From: Rhynchonema sp. JSB1_4
Lineage: Eukaryota > Nematoda > Chromadorea > Monhysterida > Xyalidae
NCBI GenBank assembly: GCA_030248065.1
Contig: JASAMV010005752.1
Span: forward strand, 1-64,000
Reading direction: 5' to 3'
Length of the DNA: 64,000 nt
Below, piece after piece: positions 10,265 through 20,363 of the stretch. Under the pieces are notes generated by a model. The model made no database searches, was not told where the DNA came from, and saw nothing but the letters and a program-made list of their open reading frames with translations. Numbering within the stretch: the stretch's first letter is position 1; each line of letters opens with the position of its first letter. Position numbers and translations under genes: made by a program.

Positions 10265-10987
10265 ATGGATAAGCTTTATGTAACTGCACGTAAAAGCTCC
10301 GACGGTGACGATCGGGAGACTTTGACAGCAACTGCAAAGCTTATAAATTTTGAAGCGACCAAGTACAATCTACGCCTTGTTTACGTTGCATTAGCCCCAA
10401 ATAACGCTGCTGCTGGAATGGACTTGTGGATAAAAAGCGGAAGTTTGGTGGTACCGCTGCATTCATTAGAAAGTACAGAGAAGGAAAGCATAATTGTGGA
10501 ATTGACAAGAAAAATTGAAAACATTTTTGGATCGCGAGCAGCAAAATTTAAAATTGTGACATCCCTTGATGGAAGTGTTGTGGCGAGAATAGGGCCAACA
10601 ACCACAATAGAATTAAGTCCAGATTTGGCGCAGCTGCTAAGCCTTCCACTAACTTTGGTTAACAACCGAGCTACCACACAGCGGGAAGTGGATGTGAATA
10701 TAAATGTCGATCGCATCCCTTCGATGCACCAAATTTATTATTTGGAGTGCCCGCAGGTGCGTCCCATGTATATACATAATGGGCGGTTTTCATCAGTTGT
10801 TGGTGTAATACCAATACCTATACCACCCATAATTCAGGCTGGGGTTGTGGTGACACCGGCTCAGCCACCACCCCCAGTACCACAGTATAAACTGAACATT
10901 GTTGACTGCTTTTTGCACATTGAGAGAATGAAATTGAAAAACAGTCTCCCCCAACTCTCAAATACAGATTTACAAGGCACAAGTTGA
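10265..10987 (+). CDS. Polinton penton-like (minor capsid) protein, element A
   Basis: A 240-codon open frame directly after the integrase, the usual place of the single-jelly-roll vertex protein in Polintons. It starts MDKLYVTARKSSDGD, has beta-rich central sequence (FKIVTSLDGSVVARIGPTT, IELSPDLAQLLSLPLTL), and ends with a Pro-rich loop and an NIVDCFLHIERM strand. The element B counterpart (45040-45885) has the same kind of SPDLAQLLSLP/TRDLLSKLGF segment. It would occupy capsid vertices. There is no intron and no break. Similarity is by pattern and position, not by a database search. Confidence 0.6.
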   Translation: MDKLYVTARKSSDGDDRETLTATAKLINFEATKYNLRLVYVALAPNNAAAGMDLWIKSGSLVVPLHSLESTEKESIIVELTRKIENIFGSRAAKFKIVTSLDGSVVARIGPTTTIELSPDLAQLLSLPLTLVNNRATTQREVDVNINVDRIPSMHQIYYLECPQVRPMYIHNGRFSSVVGVIPIPIPPIIQAGVVVTPAQPPPPVPQYKLNIVDCFLHIERMKLKNSLPQLSNTDLQGTS

Positions 10988-11049
10988 TCACATACTCACA
11001 CGATCGTGATCAGCCACAACTTGGACCGCTGACAATATCCCCTTGAAAT

Positions 11050-11327
11050 TTGACTGTGCTACCTGAGCACATGGCAGTCGGGTTTATTGACTCTGAAGCT
11101 TACATAGGCTCATATTTTAAAAATATTCTGCGCATGCAGAACTTTGGATTGCGGTCAGCACTAGTGACGGTGAATGAAAAAAGTCTGCACACCAATTTTG
11201 GTATTACCAAAAGATTATGCTTCAAACGACTACAATACTACAATATGGCCTACGAGAGCCTGTTTAACGCTTTGAAGAGTCAGGCAAATGTGAAACTTGA
11301 AGCATTTGACTCAGACCAAAAAAATTT
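11050..11327 (+). pseudogene. Major capsid protein C-terminal fragment, element A
   Basis: The segment LPEHMAVGFIDSEAYIGSYF, followed by a beta-strand (SALVTVNEKSL) and NMAYESLFNAL, matches the pattern of the C-terminal jelly roll of Polinton major capsid proteins. The equivalent in element B is near 41900-42260 (GQLTRAPLCVLVAAV then LMAYSELTQFL). The reading is cut at about 11322 by the inverted block described separately. The N-terminal two thirds of the gene are absent, so this is a remnant. Confidence 0.55.
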
Positions 11328-11946
11328 GTGATTTGCGGAAATATTGAGTTTTGAAATAGCAAACTTGATTATCACTGTTATATTGAGCATGGGTTTCATA
11401 TTGAGCTCAAATCATTATGTGCTTTTGGTGTGGTCTGCCCCACACGGGTGAGGCATGACATTCTATTCGGGCGGGAGTGTAGCGGATGAGATCCACTAAC
11501 AGTAACTTCGGAACAACCAGGCAGTCATGTGATGTTTTGACTTGTGCTGCATGTTAGATTGGAATGTGTGTGCGCACTGCTAACCCAGCTTATATTGTGT
11601 AATCTTTCATGTACTAGTCAGTTGTGTCAGTTTGCTTTCTCCGTAACATCAAGAGTAAACGTAATAGAGCAATACGAACGGTTGATGCTCATGTCCGCAT
11701 TTTCGACATGGCATCCCCTGCGGGAGGCCTCTTTTATGGCTGCCTTCATCCTATTAACTGTATGGCGGGTATTAATCCTCTAGGCCCGATTGTAAAATGA
11801 CTGCGATATATCAGCCAAATAAGTACTGTAATTCGATCCTTGCTGTTACTCTGCTGAAAGGTGCACTGCAAAGTACATGCCCCAGTCTCGCGAGGTCTTT
11901 TATCCACCATATCCGATGCCTGAGTCAATTCGAAGCACGTCAAATT
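11322..11946 (-). repeat. Inverted block, mirror copy at 13175-13793
   Basis: These 625 bp are the reverse complement of 13175-13793. The preceding 156 bp (11166-11321) are repeated in direct orientation at 13019-13173. The 3' end of the capsid gene therefore reads through at 13175 but is inverted here. This is an inversion combined with duplication, or two haplotypes joined in assembly. Confidence 0.85.
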
Positions 11947-11947
11947 T

Positions 11948-13017
11948 GCGCTGATTGAACTCAGGGTGATTACGGTTCAAACTAGTGTCGATCGCCGATC
12001 GTGGTCGTAGTTACGATGGTGGCTGTTTACGTTGCTCCTTTTGTGCATAGTTAAAGACCTACTGATGCCACTGTTTTCGACCAGCATAAAGCACGTCCTC
12101 TGACCGGAGCAATCAAATCGAAAATATGTTTGGCACAGAAAAGTGATCGTCCCAGGGCAGACTGACACACCGATGTAAGGGAAACTAGCGTGCTGGAGAA
12201 AACTGACAGGTGCACAGTGCCGATTTCTTCGTTCCCACTGGCCGTCAGCACCACCACCATACCACCAGCATCGCGAGAGACAAATGCTCAGGACCAGATT
12301 GACAGCGGGGTACGATTCGACTTTGACTGAACCCGCCGTGGTTTTCGCCATCAACAGCAAACTCGGTCTCTTCTATTATTGTCACCTTGATTTGATTTGA
12401 TTGCTTTTACACCTTCAGTGCCAGGTCAATGCAAACACTCGAGGTGTATGAGTAGTAAGAGGAGAGTCACAAAGTGTCTCACTATGACAAAAAGCTCAAC
12501 TTTTTTCAGACCGAGCACCAACGACACCCTTATTGTGACAAATGGCTGCACGACAACTTTATTGAGACAAATGCCTGCACGACAACTGTATTGTGACAAA
12601 AGAGCTGGTCATAATATGAACGTGACAAAAGAGCTGGTCATAATATGAACGTGACGTTGCGACAAACAGCTGATCAAAATATAAAAGTAGCTAGTGCGAC
12701 ACTATGATGTTGACATTATGCTGTGACATTATGCTGCGAGACTATGCCTTGACAACATGTCGCGACACTATGCTGCGGTCAAAATTACAACTGGAGAACA
12801 TTGTGTGACAATATGATCATAACATTAAAAATGAGTAATGTACTGAGATAAAATTATTGGTCAAAATAGTGTAGCAAATATGTCACAAATGAGTGCCACT
12901 CGTTAGATAATTTGCCAAAAGGGTCAGTAGACATGAAAAACATCAAATCCGACGCAGCAATGTCAACGTTGTACAGTTCCAGTTCCTCAATCCAAATCAT
13001 GAACACCTGTTGCTGAG
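11948..13017. repeat. Segmental duplication, copy 1
   Basis: About 1.07 kb nearly identical to 20364-21644. The distal copy continues into an open ORF (21483-21947), while this one stops at GTTGCTGAG and joins capsid-gene sequence. It contains short irregular repeats of the form TGACATTATGCTG near 12700-12780. No gene other than the truncated end of the 21483 ORF is supported here. Confidence 0.9.
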
Positions 13018-13374
13018 GTGACGGTGAATGAAAAAAGTCTGCACACCAATTTTGGTATTACCAAAAGATTATGCTTCAAACGACTACAATACTACAATAT
13101 GGCCTACGAGAGCCTGTTTAACGCTTTGAAGAGTCAGGCAAATGTGAAACTTGAAGCATTTGACTCAGACCAAAATTTGACGTGCTTCGAATTGACTCAG
13201 GCATCGGATATGGTGGATAAAAGACCTCGCGAGACTGGGGCATGTACTTTGCAGTGCACCTTTCAGCAGAGTAACAGCAAGGATCGAATTACAGTACTTA
13301 TTTGGCTGATATATCGCAGTCATTTTACAATCGGGCCTAGAAGATTAATACCCGCCATACAGTTAATAGGATGA
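13018..13374 (+). pseudogene. Major capsid protein C-terminus, second fragment
   Basis: It repeats the 11166-11321 segment and continues into the genuine downstream part, including CFELTQASDMVDKRP, TLQCTFQQSNSKDRITVLIW and the FTIGPR end. That matches the terminal strands of Polinton capsid proteins. It has no upstream jelly roll and begins at a duplication joint, so it is a displaced gene end. Confidence 0.55.
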
Positions 13375-13793
13375 AGGCAGCCATAAAAGAGGCCTCCCGC
13401 AGGGGATGCCATGTCGAAAATGCGGACATGAGCATCAACCGTTCGTATTGCTCTATTACGTTTACTCTTGATGTTACGGAGAAAGCAAACTGACACAACT
13501 GACTAGTACATGAAAGATTACACAATATAAGCTGGGTTAGCAGTGCGCACACACATTCCAATCTAACATGCAGCACAAGTCAAAACATCACATGACTGCC
13601 TGGTTGTTCCGAAGTTACTGTTAGTGGATCTCATCCGCTACACTCCCGCCCGAATAGAATGTCATGCCTCACCCGTGTGGGGCAGACCACACCAAAAGCA
13701 CATAATGATTTGAGCTCAATATGAAACCCATGCTCAATATAACAGTGATAATCAAGTTTGCTATTTCAAAACTCAATATTTCCGCAAATCACT
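13175..13793 (+). repeat. Mirror copy of 11322-11946
   Basis: Nearly identical in reverse complement to 11322-11946. It contains the last 200 bp of the capsid gene fragment and then noncoding sequence to 13793, where BEL/Pao-related sequence takes over. Confidence 0.85.
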
Positions 13794-14171
13794 ATTGTCC
13801 CAACCAGCTAGTGTCCGCCGGGCCGTGCCCCGATTCCGACAAAGGGCAAAACGGCTTCGCCTTGAGAATCAACAGGTTCGTTCATCGATGCAGCAGTTGT
13901 CCTCCGAACCATCGTTGTGACCGCTCACAGACGACAGCATGCGGCGATTTGAAATTGACCGAAGTTCTGATGCACCGTTGCAGAGCAGAACGAAAGGAAA
14001 TGATGTGGCGAAGTGCCACGCCGAGGCTGGTGGGTGGCGGCGAGTGTCGTTGTTGATCTTCGTTTGTGCGACTGAGTCTATTGTGAAACGTTGCCGAGTG
14101 TTCGAGAGTGACTGTTGTCCGAGCAGTGACCGGTGAAGAGTTGTACTGAAGGTTGATCGTGCCTTCAGGAG

Positions 14172-14729
14172 TTGTTCAGCAGACTTCCTCCCCTTCGAAC
14201 GATGATGCCTGAGTCCGCGTTTCGAGTGTCCGGATGGAATTCTGTCCAATTCGCTGGTCGCGGAATCGACGGTTGCCTAGGATGCCATGTCGAAATCAGT
14301 CAGTCGGTTTCCTCGAAAGATGCTTTGCATTGTTTATTCTGTGACAAGAGCCACTACAGTTCGGGGTGCAAGCTTGTGTTTACGTTGAATGACCGCAAAG
14401 CTATCTTGAAACGTTTGGGTCGATGTTTTTCGTGTTTGGGGTCGAAGCACATCGCGGCTAAATGCAAAAAGCCGCCCAGTCTGTGTACGTACTGTCGCGA
14501 TTTTGGGCATCCGAGTGCATTATGCCCAAATGTATTTGGCGCGACAAAAGCCAAACCCCCGCTTCGCTCTTTTCGGTCAAAGGGGGAGGGTCCTACGGAA
14601 GACATCGGCTTCGGCGGCAATCGAATCCCACGGAGGGACTTCGATATCGGCTATCGGTTACGGCAACAACCGAACAAAAACGCAATTTTGGGATTTCGGC
14701 AATTCCCAAATGCGTCGGCAGCGGGCTGA
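14172..14729 (+). CDS. gag: BEL/Pao-type Gag zinc-knuckle fragment
   Basis: The open frame contains a BEL/Pao-style nucleocapsid region: CLFCDKSHYSSGC, then LNDRKAILKRLGRCFSCLG, then HIAAKC and CTYCRDFGHPSALC. These are tandem C-C-H-C knuckles that bind retrotransposon RNA. The upstream capsid part is missing or lies out of frame (13800-14170), and after about 14729 the sequence becomes repeat-rich. Related sequence may resume after the 15183-16325 insertion. A BEL/Pao pol fragment on the opposite strand at 62.3-62.9 kb could be the same family. Confidence 0.7.
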   Translation: MFSRLPPLRTMMPESAFRVSGWNSVQFAGRGIDGCLGCHVEISQSVSSKDALHCLFCDKSHYSSGCKLVFTLNDRKAILKRLGRCFSCLGSKHIAAKCKKPPSLCTYCRDFGHPSALCPNVFGATKAKPPLRSFRSKGEGPTEDIGFGGNRIPRRDFDIGYRLRQQPNKNAILGFRQFPNASAAG

Positions 14730-15182
14730 CGAGTCCGCAAATCGGCATCAAACCGCATGCGGCCTCTCTCTCTCGGCATCAATCCGCACACAAAGCGGTC
14801 GGTGATGTTTCAATACGTACACACGTTACTACTGGTGCGGTCAAACCTGAGCTGCAAGCTCAGTCGGTCAAATCTGAGCTCCGGGCACCATCGATTAAAT
14901 GTGGGCAGCGGTGTTCTTTAAGTCGACAATCGGTTGGTCGTGAAAACTACCATATCCAGACACAGGCACCAACTATCGGCTGTTCTTCGGTGCCTGTGGT
15001 TGTTGCTCCCAAGGATGGTGGCGTACAACGGAGCAGCAGCCACAGATGTCGCGGGCAACGGCGCTCGCACAATTTCGTTGATGTTCGTGATCGTGAATCA
15101 AGTGTGCACGAACAGGCACCTGATAACGAGGCGGCGGCAAAGTGTGCAGCGAGAGACGATTCTGTTGAACCAAAGTCGTATC

Positions 15183-15983
15183 GTCGGTATCAGTAAAAAT
15201 AAGACCAACCCCCAAAACCACTTTTTCGAGAAAAAAGCGTTTGAAGTTGGCCTGACCGCATTTCCAACACGGTTTGGTTCGGTAGGCGGATGTTTGGCAT
15301 GGCTACGTAAGGGAGCTTGCTGATCATCATAGAAACAAAAGTAGACTTTGAAACATCATATCCAAGCAAAAACAAAGCAATTTGTCGGTTGGTTTTAGTT
15401 CACAAAAAATAAATATAGACCAAGCCCCTTGGCGGAGCAGTTGAAAACCGAAAAATAGTCCAACCCCCATTTTCTCTGCCATTTATTTTTCACCTGCTTG
15501 AAAATGATTCAATACGAGGTTCATGAAAACGTCTTAAATGCAGCATTATCATTCAAAATGCTTGTTACAGAGGTGGGAATCGGGTTACCTCGGTCCGGCA
15601 TGGCCGGATTCAGAAAAAGTCAGCCCGGTCCTATCCGGCCCGATTTTTTGGGCCGGGTTTTTCTGATTGTATTTTGAAGCAAACGTCGGGTGTGAAGCGA
15701 TTGGTTTCTGTTTGTTGAAATCATTGATATTTACACATTGAAAACATAAAGAAAAACATCAAAAAGCTTGTCTGTGAGAAGCTTCGAACTCGTGGCTCTC
15801 ACAACCACAGTCAGATATGCTTGCCACTGTGCTAAAGACGCCGACAGCCAAGCCGCCTTACGATACATTATAAACGTAATGATCGGGCCAGCAGCGACGC
15901 ACTCACCGAGAGAGCGTAAAGTCCCTAATACAACACACACACACAGCTGGGGTATTATGCAACAATCATGTGCTGAAGCAATC

Positions 15984-16046
<63 letters not shown>

Positions 16047-16325
16047 TGTGTTGGGGTCGCGTGCTTTGGGGCTTGGTCTTTTTTGTCCGCGAAAGTTCCT
16101 CCGCCAACCAACTTGGTTTTCTTTTTCAAAAATAAGAAACTAGACCAACCCCCAACGGGGACTAGCAGGTGTTTTAAACATGCTGTAACTCAATGTACAT
16201 AGCGTTTTGAGACAAAATTTTTGGTGAATGTTTAGAATAGTTTGCCAGCTACACGCTGCACACAAAAAGGGGGTTGGTCTTTTGTTGGGGCTTGGTCTTA
16301 ATTTTACTGATACCGACGGTATGGT
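15183..16325. mobile_element. TIR element about 1.1 kb inserted in BEL/Pao remnant
   Basis: The left end CGTCGGTATCAGTAAAAA and TAAGACCAA is mirrored at the right end (TTAATTTTACTGATACCGACGG, 16300-16325). Shared inverted length is about 28 bp. The motif AGACCAACCCCCAA or its complement returns inside at about 15418, 15460, 16075, 16140 and 16270. It has no transposase ORF, so it is non-autonomous. Its interior includes a (GT)n run. Confidence 0.6.
15985..16050. repeat. (GT)n microsatellite
   Basis: About 30 GT units with one TA interruption. Frames through it in both strands are low-complexity artefacts. Confidence 0.95.
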
Positions 16326-16376
16326 GGTTCAGTTGAGTCAAATAAGTTCGGTTCGGTCACATCAGAGCGGTTCGGT

Positions 16377-16751
16377 TTGGTTCAAAGTAAAGTGGGCGGT
16401 GTAGCTGAGCAAGACAAACTTCACATTCTTGCAGAAGTCATTACAGAGCTGCTCGATACTAAGCAACGGCAGGGCTTGACGTTCAGTTCCCCATCCGATC
16501 GACAGCTACAACAACGGCGATTCGCACAACAGCAGGCGAAATCGGCAACCAATGACTGGTCGAAAGTGCGTGACGGTGAGACGAACGCGAACAGTCAGTG
16601 CAACGGTGCGAACAGTTCGAAATCGATCGATGGCAACAATCGGGCGGAACGGTCGAACAGTCGAACCGGTGATCATGACAAGCGCCCAGTGAATTTTGGG
16701 CACGGACTCTTGTATTTACTACAGCAAAGCGTCAGCCTTAACAGTTTCTAA
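16377..16751 (+). other. Open frame of unknown status in BEL/Pao remnant
   Basis: A 124-codon frame rich in Gln, Asn, Ser and Arg follows the TIR element. It includes a helical start (DKLHILAEVITELLDTKQRQ) that could belong to a Gag. No family-specific motif is seen and no pol follows. It ends about 200 bp before the LTR-like start. Confidence 0.25.
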
Positions 16752-16943
16752 CTCTTTCATAACTTTGGCCAGAAAACAGCTATTTCGTATTCGGTAGCGA
16801 ACAGACATAATATGGTTCACTGTAACGTAGTTTTTCGGACTGAATTTTCGGTTACCAAACCAATTCGCATGGGGTTACCTACCATCAATTCGGCATAAGT
16901 GAGCAATACTTAACTCTCTTCATTCGGACGTTCATTCTGTATT

Positions 16944-17035
16944 TTGAGGGGGAGTGTGGAGAACGACCTGTTCTCCAACGAACGGTTTTGTGCAAACCCG
17001 ATTTCCTAGCGTAATGTTTAGGCTACAGCTAAAGC
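16944..17035 (+). mobile_element. Polypurine tract and LTR-like start
   Basis: GAGGGGGAG is immediately followed by TGTGGAGAACGACCTGTTCTCC, a TG start with an internal inverted repeat, as expected for the 3' LTR of a retroelement. A related fragment lies at 3466-3535. The LTR end could not be placed. Confidence 0.45.
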
Positions 17036-17259
17036 TTATGAACATTCTGATTCTGTGCGGCATGTGTTATCGGTGACTGTGCACATTTGTGCTTGTGTGT
17101 GTTTCTGTGACTGTTTGTCAGTCAGCTGGTCGGTGTTATGTGAACGACAGGATTCATGTGATTTACAACTTTCCGTTTTCCACACCGTACAATAATTCTC
17201 AGTGGATAAAATATATCCTATTGTGGCCACTATTTCGTCTTCTGCTCGAGAAAACTTAC

Positions 17260-18042
17260 AGTATGAGCCTATTCACCTACCATGCTCATTGGTCATCCCA
17301 GGTAAGCAATAGAATCTTTTTTTATAAAAAGGAATAAAACAAAATTTTGTGGGTTTGCAGGGAACACCCGTTCTGGAAAAACTTACTTGGCCGTTTTACT
17401 CTTATCCCAGCCTGACTCGTTCATAGGGAAGTTGAAGCGGGTTTTGTGGGTTCACGATGAAAGTGCAACTCCACCTCCGTTTATGGTTGATCAAATACGA
17501 AAAATGTAGCTGATGTGCAGCTTATTAAAGGGTTTGACCCAGCCGAAATCATGGCTCGGCTGAAAACAGCAGATCCGGACGAATTTTCAGCGATACTTAT
17601 TGACGATTTGGGATCGGAAACTTTACGTGACCCATGGATTTCCAAAGCATTTTCAGCCTATAAGCACCATCGGAACCTTTTTCTTGTTCTGATAGTACAT
17701 CAGGTATTTCAAAGTACATCAAATGCAAAACAATCAATGTCTGCTATTCTGTTCAACTGCAACATGCTAGGCTATTCTGTTGCTGTGAACAGGACAATGG
17801 CAAGCAGTGTTGCCAGGCTGGCAACTATGTTTTTCTACTCTGAACGCCACAAACTGTTGGAACCGTTCCGCAAAAACTTATTCTCTGGACCTGATAATTT
17901 CATTGTGATAAACTTTCGCACGGAAGACGAGCAAAGACAGGTAACAATGAACTCGCTGGCCGCTCATGGGTCAAAGCCGGCTCTATGCTTCACATGGCCA
18001 GAACCCATGGACGTTTCTCGTACTTCGAAACAGTATAAATAA
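17260..18042 (+). pseudogene. Element A packaging ATPase (FtsK/A32-like), one frame break
   Basis: This would be the motor that packs genome into capsids. The Walker A segment is interrupted by a short intron (donor AGGTAAGC near 17299, acceptor TTTGCAG near 17360), so the MLIGHP strand joins NTRSGKT. After about 45 codons the frame stops near 17505. The following frame from 17515 (QLIKGFDPAEIMARL) carries Walker B ILIDDLGSE and a sensor-like stretch HRNLFLVLIVHQVFQS. The shift between them is one base and no splice sites fit, so it is a likely inactivating frameshift or sequencing error. Start: ATG 17282 or an unseen upstream exon. Element B has an intact relative at 39595-40308. Confidence 0.7.
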
Positions 18043-18054
18043 AGCAAAGGTGGA

Positions 18055-18408
18055 ATGGTAAGATTAGTTTTCATTATGACTTACTTCTTAAACGAAGACC
18101 ATAAACTAGGAGGCACGTCAGCTTTCGTTCAGGATCACATTGATGCTTTGCGTTTTCTTCTGCAGCAAGGGACAAGCCCTAAAGTTAAAAGAGCGATATT
18201 TTGTGAACTGGCCAAACAAAAGTTGTTTATCGACGCTGTGGCAGAGATCTTGATAAACAGTTCAGACGGTACTCACATTAAATACCGTATCCTTAATCGT
18301 GTGATCAATAAGTCGGTGACACACAAAGAGAAACGACCGTTGTTGTCACGTCACTGGGCACGGGTGAGCGCGCATTTGCTCAAAGTCCTGAAATGCAACA
18401 AAGTGTGA
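18055..18408 (+). CDS. Small Polinton-type gene after the ATPase (117 aa)
   Basis: It starts 12 bp after the ATPase stop (M at 18055, or 18073 with MTYFLNEDHKLGG). The content is helical and basic: FVQDHIDALRFLLQQGTSP, VKRAIFCELAKQKLFIDAVAEIL, ending RHWARVSAHLLKVLKCNKV. Small helical proteins are usual beside the ATPase in Polintons, and element B has a 135-codon gene there. No domain is recognised. Confidence 0.5.
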   Translation: MVRLVFIMTYFLNEDHKLGGTSAFVQDHIDALRFLLQQGTSPKVKRAIFCELAKQKLFIDAVAEILINSSDGTHIKYRILNRVINKSVTHKEKRPLLSRHWARVSAHLLKVLKCNKV

Positions 18409-18707
18409 TGAAGATGCCGCATGGTGGTGGGTCGGTGGACGAAAAAACTTTGAGAAGACAAATAATTGAAGTATTTGGGTCGAATATTGACCATAGCGGG
18501 TATATTAACCCGTCTCACACCGGACAAGGAACACACATTGATACTTTTCTGGATTTTTATTTGAAAAAGCCAAACACAAAGAAACCAATCGATTTTGACG
18601 ACGTTTGTAAACTGCTACGTACCCTTGGTATGAACATAAAGTGCAAATGGAGAAAACTAAATGATAGTAAACAGCACATGGCTATGTACATTCACCCGAC
18701 TTTTTGA
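18393..18707 (+). CDS. Small ORF overlapping the previous gene (104 aa)
   Basis: The ATG at 18393 overlaps the end of the preceding gene by 16 bp in a different frame. Helical segments are KTLRRQIIEVFG, HIDTFLDFYLKK and FDDVCKLLRTLGM. It ends at 18707, just before the MITE at 18717. Compact overlap supports it as a real element gene. No function is assigned. Confidence 0.45.
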   Translation: MQQSVMKMPHGGGSVDEKTLRRQIIEVFGSNIDHSGYINPSHTGQGTHIDTFLDFYLKKPNTKKPIDFDDVCKLLRTLGMNIKCKWRKLNDSKQHMAMYIHPTF

Positions 18708-18716
18708 ACAAGTGCA

Positions 18717-19161
18717 TACCGGAGGTTTCCGGTTACAGCCCCTGGGGTCCTATTCGGTAGTAGGTGGAAAATCAGATTTTAAAAACTGTTTTTATTCCCA
18801 AATGGGGCTTTATTCAGACCGTCTTCCGAATGTGGCCGTACGTAAAGTTTTTGTACTTTTTTTTAATGTGGTTCATACCTGGCTGCAATGCGCTCTTATT
18901 GATATTGGTATATACGCTATTCAGGTTCTATACGACAGAAAGGCAAAAACTTTCACAAAAAAGTGCGAATTGTTAAGTAAAATAGCTAGTTTTGTTCCTT
19001 TTTTAACGAAATGCCATAAACTAGATACCCGAACGAAAATAACCCCGAATATAGCCCCATGGGGCTCTGTTTGGAACATTTTCCGAATGGAGCCCCTGTG
19101 ATTTTTTGTAACATTCTCCGAATAGAGACCCACCGGGGGTTGTAACCGGGAAAACTCCGGT
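18717..19161. mobile_element. MITE with TA target duplication
   Basis: The left end CCGGAGGTTTCCGGTTACA and the right end, read in reverse as CCGGAGTTTTCCCGGTTACA, form inverted repeats that extend for about 40 bp to TATTCGG. TA flanks both ends. It is about 445 bp long with no transposase, as in a Tc1/mariner-type MITE. Short ORFs within it are not genes. Confidence 0.7.
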
Positions 19162-19229
19162 AATTTTGACCATACCCAGCCGCATCAAAATTGTTTCTCG
19201 ACAACAATGATGAAAGAATGAAATAAATA

Positions 19230-20307
19230 ATGAATAAAAAGCTATGAACAATTGTGTTTGTAGTGACCTGATGGTTGATGTAAGATGCTTACTCTCTAGC
19301 AAAAACTTCTTCTGTTCTTCTGTAATATCACGGCGCACGCGGCTCCTCTTGAAGACCCGAAATTGCTGAATCGCAGATCATCTTTCGACGCGACATGGCG
19401 TAGTACGCTGCAGCAAATTTGAATGTCGCAGAGAAGGGCCCCGACGGCGCCACTAAGTTGGTGACCATTTGTGCACTCTCCTCGAAGGTGTCTTCAGCGA
19501 GATCGTGACTGGAAGGCTGAATCAGCATGACGTACATGAAACACTGACTGTTTTTGCACACAGAACTGCATTTTGGGCGAGATAAAGTGTGGGGTCATAT
19601 CAAGCTCGAAGGCAAGCCAAATGGCATGGACTTGGAATGGACATATTTCGAGCTATATTTGTGATAGGGTAGCCGCACTCTTTTCGGCCAGAGTAAAATT
19701 TGTTTCTCAACGCGAAATTAACAGCGGGGGTTAGTGCGCCAACTTTGACACAGCTCAACCAAATGACCAATCCAAGTCCGTGGCCATCAAAAATGGCACG
19801 TCCTTTGTCGATCACCCCAGACCGATTACCGAGTTTTTGCGCAAAGAAAATTTTACTGATCTACTAACTTTGACCATTCTAGATACTAAAAACAGCTTTT
19901 GCATTGGCCGGAAAGGGTAAATTCGGAGAACTTTAAAGTGTCACTGCAAGAAGTGGCATAAGCAATTAGAACTTGGTGATAAAAAAAATTCTTACCACAA
20001 GCAATCGGTGAGATATCGCCACAGTGTTCTGTCCAGTATGCCCCACTGAAGCACGATACATGATACGCACCTGGTCGAACGTCCGTTTCTAAGTAACCTC
20101 CGTAGAGTTGATGCGATTCGTGTGGCGCCACTCAATCAATTCACGAGCGCTTTCTGTTTCCTCACACTCAACGTGCACTTCATGTGTTTGGTGTTCGTCA
20201 GGTCGCCGGCGAAGATTTTCGATGAATGGTGCATAACCAGCCAACAGACATCTGGAATTTGATTTTAGCACATTGTATGTGAGTGCAGTGGCGTTGTGGC
20301 AGAGCAA
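19230..20307 (-). other. Possible spliced minus-strand gene, unrecognised
   Basis: Minus-strand open segments follow each other with intron-like gaps: 20307-20100 (LLAGYAPFIENLRRRPDEH...ARELIEWRH), about 20100-19990 (GAYHVSCFSGAYWTEHCGD), 19815-19600, 19561-19330 (DTFEESAQMVTNLVAPSGPF) and 19338-19230 (EEQKKFLLESKHL). A splice acceptor-like TTCAG or TTACAG precedes several. I recognise no domain and cannot confirm a single frame, so this may be a decayed gene. Confidence 0.25.
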
Positions 20308-20363
20308 TTTTAGTGTCTTTAGATTTGTTTTCCTACCTACGTAAAACCGGAGGGTCGGCCAAT

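Noticed and set aside
14715..14745. CTGACGAGTCCGC, ribozyme-like core in the BEL/Pao region
   Set aside because: The required GAAA after stem II is absent (CATCAAAC instead).
19021..19338. 105-codon minus-strand ORF spanning 19021-19338
   Set aside because: Most of it lies in the MITE; only the part above about 19230 could belong to a gene.
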